This document shows, in pieces, positions 59,060 to 64,000 of a stretch of 64,000 bases of DNA. The notes beneath the pieces were generated by a model. The model was not told the origin of the DNA. It did not search any database and saw only the letters and a program-made list of their open reading frames with translations. Both the position numbers and the translations under genes were made by a program. This DNA comes from Adiantum capillus-veneris (lineage: Eukaryota > Streptophyta > Polypodiopsida > Polypodiales > Pteridaceae): positions 38,847,281 through 38,911,280 of the forward strand of contig CM043960.1 in NCBI GenBank assembly GCA_014529385.2, in the 5' to 3' direction. The first letter of the stretch is position 1. Each line of letters opens with the position of its first letter.

Positions 59060-60109
59060 GTGTTTACTGAGGAGATCGTAAACCAGGAAGAACCATTAGA
59101 GACTATAATTGAAGAAGTTCTAGACACATACTCCGACTTTAGTTCAAAAATGTCTTTCTTTTCTACTCACTTGAGTACTAGATCCTCTCTCAAATTCAAG
59201 CCCATATTGACCTTCTATAAGACCAACAAACATGGGGCTCAGATTTATCTTGATCCTAATGACAAGTATGTGATTAGATTCATTGATCACACCACCAAGT
59301 TTGAAGAGGAGGTTAGAGCCAATAAAAAGGAAACCTTCTACATGGATCAAAATGGAATGCAATACCTCAAGATTGGAGATTTTGACACTATGGACAAATG
59401 GGGTTTGGAAGTTGATAAGTTGATTCCGAACATGACCACCAAGGAGGACCACTAGTGCTAGAGCTAGAAGGGTATGATCAAGTATATGTTAAACCTCTAA
59501 AGCACATACCAATTGATAACCCAAGAGTCAGGACTAGGAGTCTATTGTTGGGAGGAGGTTAGAGCCAATAAAAAGGAAACCTTCTACATGGATCAAAATG
59601 GAATGCAATACCTCAAGATTGGAGATTTTGACACTATGGACAAATGGGGTTTGGAAGGTGATAAGTTGATTTCGAACATGACCACCAAGGAGGAACACTA
59701 GTGCTAGAGCTAGAAGGGTATGATCAAGTATATGTCAAACCTCTAAAGCACAGACCAATTGATAACCCAAGAGTCAAGACTAGGAGTCTATTGCTGGGAG
59801 GGCAATAACATAACAAACTTGTTATATATACCTCACACAAAACCAAGGCAATTAACACCCTTGAGAATCATGTACATTTTTAAGATGAGGGAGAAGGGTG
59901 CAACATACCTTCACGTACACCTCTTTAGGGATTTCTATAACAATAACTTTGTTATGATGACCTCAAAAGAGGTTAAGCAAACCACATATTGGGGCTACTC
60001 GATCAAAGATATGATCATGAATATGAGACCCAATATGGACCAAAATTTTGGATCAACCTCAAGTACCCTTTCCAGTAGCTGGATACTACTGGGATGCACA
60101 GGTAACTGA
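59060..60109 (+). CDS. Unrecognised plus-strand frames, possibly a retroelement relic
   Basis: An open frame at 59,060-59,455 (131 codons) encodes MSFFSTHLSTRSSLKFKP, then DPNDKYVIRFIDHTTKFEEE and ETFYMDQNGMQYLKIGDFDT. The second half is repeated by a tandem duplication, so a 62-codon copy follows at 59,513-59,701. A further open frame at 59,759-60,109 encodes TYLHVHLFRDFYNNNFVMMT. I do not recognise any of these. They face the minus-strand Ty3/gypsy region at 60-64 kb and could be an antisense reading frame of such an element or unrelated sequence. Confidence 0.3.
59309..59804. repeat. Tandem duplication, two units of about 246 bp
   Basis: GGAGGTTAGAGCCAATAAAA begins each unit (59,309 and 59,555). 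The copies differ at only a few positions by eye, so the duplication is recent. Confidence 0.85.
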
Positions 60110-62373
60110 CATAGCTCTTGATCATGAAAGGCAGCCGACTTCCAGTGATGAATCATTTCCCTGGCTCCTACATATAGCCTTTGAAAGCGTTCCAAATTAG
60201 AGATAAGAGTGTCATCCTCCAAATATTGTCTAGTAATAGGAGCTTGATGATTTCTTGATCTCTTATTCAGTGTGCTGAGTTGTAAAGAGTGTTGCTCATC
60301 AGCCTTGAAGGATGCAATCACAGCCTTGGTTTTCCTTTATTGTCTAGAATGTATTGTGACTGGTGTACGGGAGGATCTCCAGTGTTGCCCTTATTGTGCT
60401 GGCCTCTGCTTTGTTGGATCATCAGACTGTTGGTTTGGTTGGTCTTTGTACTGGTCTGGCTGGTCTTTGTTGGGTTCACTGCCCCTTGTGGTAGGTGATC
60501 CTCGAGCTTCAGAGCTTGAAGGTGGGGAAGGAGGAAAGTCATCATCATCAGGTTTGTCCTTTGGCTGGTCATCCCCTTCCTCATCCTGATCTTCTTCCCG
60601 CTTAGAAGCCTCATCAGTATCATTTTGCTTACTGATATACTCCATGATGGCCTGCTTTTCTAAGGCTGTGTTGTATTCAAAGACTGTATCTTGTAGATCA
60701 CTCTGAATAGTCCCCATGAGTGCCTTCAAATTGTCATAATTCAAGGTTACATTGCCTTGTGGATTCAGGATATCAGCAAGGTTATTATAAATGTATCTTT
60801 CTGTAAGGGAAGCCTTTAATGCAGTGAGTAGCTCTTTGAAGTCCACATGCTTCATCCGTAGCATAGTCTGAAATTTGTTAGCATCTCTTAAGGCAACAAC
60901 TTTCTCTTCATTATGTTGCCTATTTTCTATTTCGAGCTTCAACATCTTTGTTTGCAGCTCCTTAATAGTTTAATTTGACTGATTCTTAGCAATACCATGC
61001 TTGAGAGATTAAATCATTTTCTACGGAAGTTCATGAGCCTAATGTTGGCTGCTTTCTAATTCTTCTTTTAGCCTATCCACTTCTGCACTGGAAGCTATAC
61101 ATCCAGTATATGTCCTAGGGCATGCACAATAGTGTTCCATGGTGCTTGGATGATTGCTGAGCAACCATCGACTACTGTAGCTGCATCATTCAATAGGATC
61201 ATAAACCATAACTGAAGTTACATATGGAAATGCTGTCAAATCTGGTTTTTGAAGAATCAATCAGCCTTTGAGAGGGTTATGTTGTAATGGCTGCAATCAA
61301 TCCTTTTTCGCTACCAAAAAATCCAATTCACTGAAAAGAGTTTTGGGGACCAGGTTGGCAGGTGCTGGGCCCTTTTCTTTGTCCGTATTAACTGCCACCT
61401 ATCAGTGCTTGCTTTTTGCTGGCTTGTTTCAGTGCTGGTTTCTGTTGGAGTCTGCTCTTTAGGCATTGCTGAAGTCTGGCCTGCTGAGGATTTTTCAGTG
61501 GGCAAGGGATGAACCTGAATCCCCAATTTCTTCAATAGAGCATTACTCTTTGTCAACAGAATCCTTGTTTTCTTTGAACCACTGGCCTCCACTTGTGCGG
61601 CCTTCCTCTTTTGTCCAGTTGTGGCCAATTGATTACCTGTATCTTCTTCATCTGAAGATACTCTACATTGTTATTGACTGGAATGGGCTTCGGACTCCAG
61701 GCCATCTTTACTTGGGGAAAGGCCTCTTGAGCAGTAGCCCAATACAAAAATTGCCATACCAAGCTTTGAATACACTTTGAGATTTTAGCTTGACAATCTG
61801 CTATAAAACGTTGTGAGACAAGATATGGCTCAGAATGATTTTGGCGTTAGCATTTAGCCTCTTTGCGAGTATGGAAAACACCTGTTTTGACACATATGTG
61901 GGATTTTTCTTCAAGCTCACAGCCTCAACAACAAACCTGTAGGCTGAGGGGACATCTAGTCCTGTTACTAGAACCCCTTGTGCACCAGCCTTTCGTTTCT
62001 TTTTGGCTGCTTCATCCTCCTTTAGAGCCAGGCTTATCTACTCTGCAGATGTTGTGGTTTTCTTCTTCTGGTTGGGCATTCTGAAGGCGTAGGTGATGTC
62101 TTCAGGTTTTGCTTTTATTTTTATTCCATTAACACTGGCACTACCTTCCTCAGCATTAAAAGAATCAAGAACTTGTTTGATAATGGCTGTGTCAAAATCC
62201 AGCTTCGTAGCCTGTACGACCACATGCAAATCCCATAGATGTAGTAGCAATGTTGCCTGCTCAGTAAACACGTATCTGTGTATTTTACTGTGTGGGATAA
62301 GTGGTAGAGAGGCCTGAAGAGAAGTGATGACTGCTGCGTTTTCAGCCATTGTATCGTGCATCTTCTCTAACAC
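60000..62373 (-). pseudogene. Extra coding region downstream of Ty3/gypsy integrase, decayed
   Basis: Successive minus-strand frames run from the ATG at 62,373 (MLEKMHDTMAENAAVITSLQ; NGIKIKAKPEDITYAFRMPN) through 61,628-61,311 (Lys-rich, Thr/Ser/Gln-rich) to 60,945-60,391 (helical ERYIYNNLADILNPQGN, then a very acidic Asp/Glu/Pro/Ser tail) and about 60,321-60,000. They are separated by stops and frame shifts but read as one long protein with an alpha-helical body and disordered segments. The position after integrase matches the env-like or extra open frame of some plant Ty3/gypsy lineages (Athila/Tat); that placement is inference, as no diagnostic domain is seen. Confidence 0.4.
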
Positions 62374-62838
62374 TTTCTTTCTACAAGGACTATAAGTCTA
62401 TAGAGGAAGAAGACTTACTTGTATATTCAAATCCGTAGCAAGTGTCAAGTAGGGATAGATAGGGACCAACAGAGTCGTTTGACGGGAAGGTTTTTGGTTG
62501 TAATGAAGAATTCTCAGAGCTTGGTGATGGCGAGTGTGTAACAGCAGGTAGTCGTCGCGCATGAGACTTGTGAGAAAGAACGCTCACACGCCTTAATGTT
62601 ATACGTGTACGCGCCATAAAAGCTCCACTAATTACCGTTCTTAGAGTTGTGTGCGTCATTAGTGACTTGGCACACATGCATTGGCCATTTTGTTCCATAA
62701 TCCCTTTAATGATTATCACATTCATTCCTATTGGCTCTTTTCCCCATAGGAACTGGTGCGGACTCTGAAACTCTATTGGCTCTAACACTGGCACTGGTTT
62801 ACATGGAAAAGATTTAAAATAACTGGGTTTGAAAATCC
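62374..62838. other. Spacer between the pol and extra coding region
   Basis: An open minus-strand frame at 62,390-62,794 has no recognisable domain. This could be a leader or promoter region for the downstream frame. Confidence 0.3.
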
Positions 62839-64000
62839 CTAATCATCAGCACCCATAATATTAGTATCCAAAATACCAGTATCATCTTCTCTAGATGTCT
62901 CTTTTTCATTAGAACAATATAGCTTGATCTTGGCCCCATTATAAACACCTGGCAGCAGTAATCTAGATAATTCTTTCAACCTTATTGTGCCATTGGAAAA
63001 TACCCAGTTGACTTCATATGGACCAGCCCAAGTTATCTTTAAATTTTGTTTCTTAGGGCCCAGTTTGGACTGATAAAGAAAAACTAAGTCGCCCTTTTGG
63101 AACTCCCTAACCTTGATCCTTCTATCATGCCAACGCTTCCTACGTTGCAGAACAATCTTCTATTCCAGCATGGGTTGTTGTCGTAACTCATCTAACTGCG
63201 CTAATTTCTCCAGTATATATTTGAGATTATGATTAAAATCTAATCCTTATTGAACTGCCATTTTGAGACTGGGAATCACAAATTCAATAGGCACTACAAC
63301 TTCAATACCATACACCATTTTGAAAGGTGTCATTCCAGTGGTGACTTTATAAGTTTTTTTGTAGGCCCATAGAGCAGTCTGGAGCGTAAGATCCCATTGG
63401 TGTGGCTCCTTTTGAACAACTTTGGTTAGAATATTCTTGATGATTTTGTTATTGCTCTCTGCTTGACCATTGCACTTGGGATAATACGGAGTTGATTTCC
63501 TCTGCTTTAACTGAGAGCATGTCCATCAAAATTTCCATGTATCATTAATAAAATTTGTCCCTGGATCAGACACAATCTCAATGGGGCATCCATAGCGGCA
63601 AATAATGTTTTCCAATAGGAAAACAATAGTGGACTTCAGAGTATTATCTACGAGAGCCTTGGCCTCTACCCATTTCGTGACATGACACGTAGCCATCAAG
63701 ATGTACCGGTTCTTCCTTGGAGTGACCTTCTTGAATGGTCCCAAGAAGTCCTGACCCCAATTCATGAATACTCCCAGTGGTTGTACTAGAGTAAGTGGAG
63801 TCATATCAGCTACTGTTGATCTGTTTATTCTATGACATATATCACAAGTTTTGCAAAAACTTCGGACATCCGCTATTAGAGTTTTCCACCATAATCCAAC
63901 TTGCAAAATCTTCTTATAAGTGATATCAGTGGAGAAGTGTCCTCCAAAATCCACATCGTGTGCTTCAGAGATAACTTACATTCACCCTTCCATTGGCACA
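62839..64000 (-). pseudogene. Ty3/gypsy pol 3' part (integrase), runs off the window
   Basis: The minus strand encodes the end of the integrase zinc region (SFCKTCDICHRINR), then core motifs NWGQDFLGPF and IVSDPGTNF, then YYPKCNGQAESNNKIIKNIL with the catalytic Glu, and the C-terminal KVREFQKGDLVFLYQSKLGP. It ends at a stop at 62,839-62,841. In-frame stops at 63,526 (TGA), about 63,250 (TAA) and about 63,160 (TAG) show it is inactive. Reverse transcriptase would lie beyond 64,000. Confidence 0.85.

Overview
This window looks like nuclear DNA of a land plant with a large, repeat-rich genome, possibly a fern. The plant call rests on a seven-exon amino-acid permease of the plant AAP type, copia and Ty3/gypsy elements primed by initiator Met-tRNA, tRNA-derived SINE-like sequence and split genes with small introns. 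The fern guess rests only on the general look (dense (GA)n tracts, heavy nesting) and is weak. Most of the 64 kb is mobile DNA.

Layout. (1) 1-11,045: a split plus-strand gene whose visible parts are a methyltransferase-like fragment, an acidic linker and a HAD/FCP1-like phosphatase domain. A 5.4 kb element with inverted ends (453-5,892) sits inside it. A second, catalytically altered HAD-like domain follows at 10,276-11,045. (2) 11-19 kb: gene-poor, with long (GA)n/(CT)n tracts, a pair of related MITEs, a SINE-like unit and a short non-autonomous LTR element (16,068-18,278, TSD CCCTT). (3) 19,579-23,774: the permease gene on the minus strand, with one apparent frameshift and one GC-AG intron. 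(4) 24-30 kb: no gene I can support.

(5) 30,271-55,697 is the most interesting part: one old DNA transposon, about 9.0 kb before later insertions, with the same terminal motif (CATTAGGAAAAA...) as the 453-5,892 element. It carries a split transposase-like gene and a histone H3-derived gene on the plus strand, and at least two unrecognised split genes on the minus strand. The H3-derived protein keeps the exact H3 N-terminus (MARTKQTARK) and a colinear H3 histone fold, separated by about 140 extra residues. It has one in-frame TGA where H3 has Arg83. I know of no described element of this kind. Later arrivals are a decayed Ty3/gypsy element (36,494-42,123, TSD GCATC) and a copia element (42,876-53,632, TSD TAAAT). 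The copia element itself contains an apparently intact, very young copia element (45,502-51,225, TSD TTACT).

(6) 55.7-64 kb: a gypsy integrase tail, a degenerate array of about 280-bp period with a palindromic motif, unrecognised plus-strand frames with a 246-bp tandem duplication, and the 3' part of a further Ty3/gypsy element with an extra coding region after integrase.

Most coding relics show nonsense or splice changes of the C-to-T / G-to-A type, as expected of methylated, silenced mobile DNA. The young inner copia polyprotein is the clear exception.
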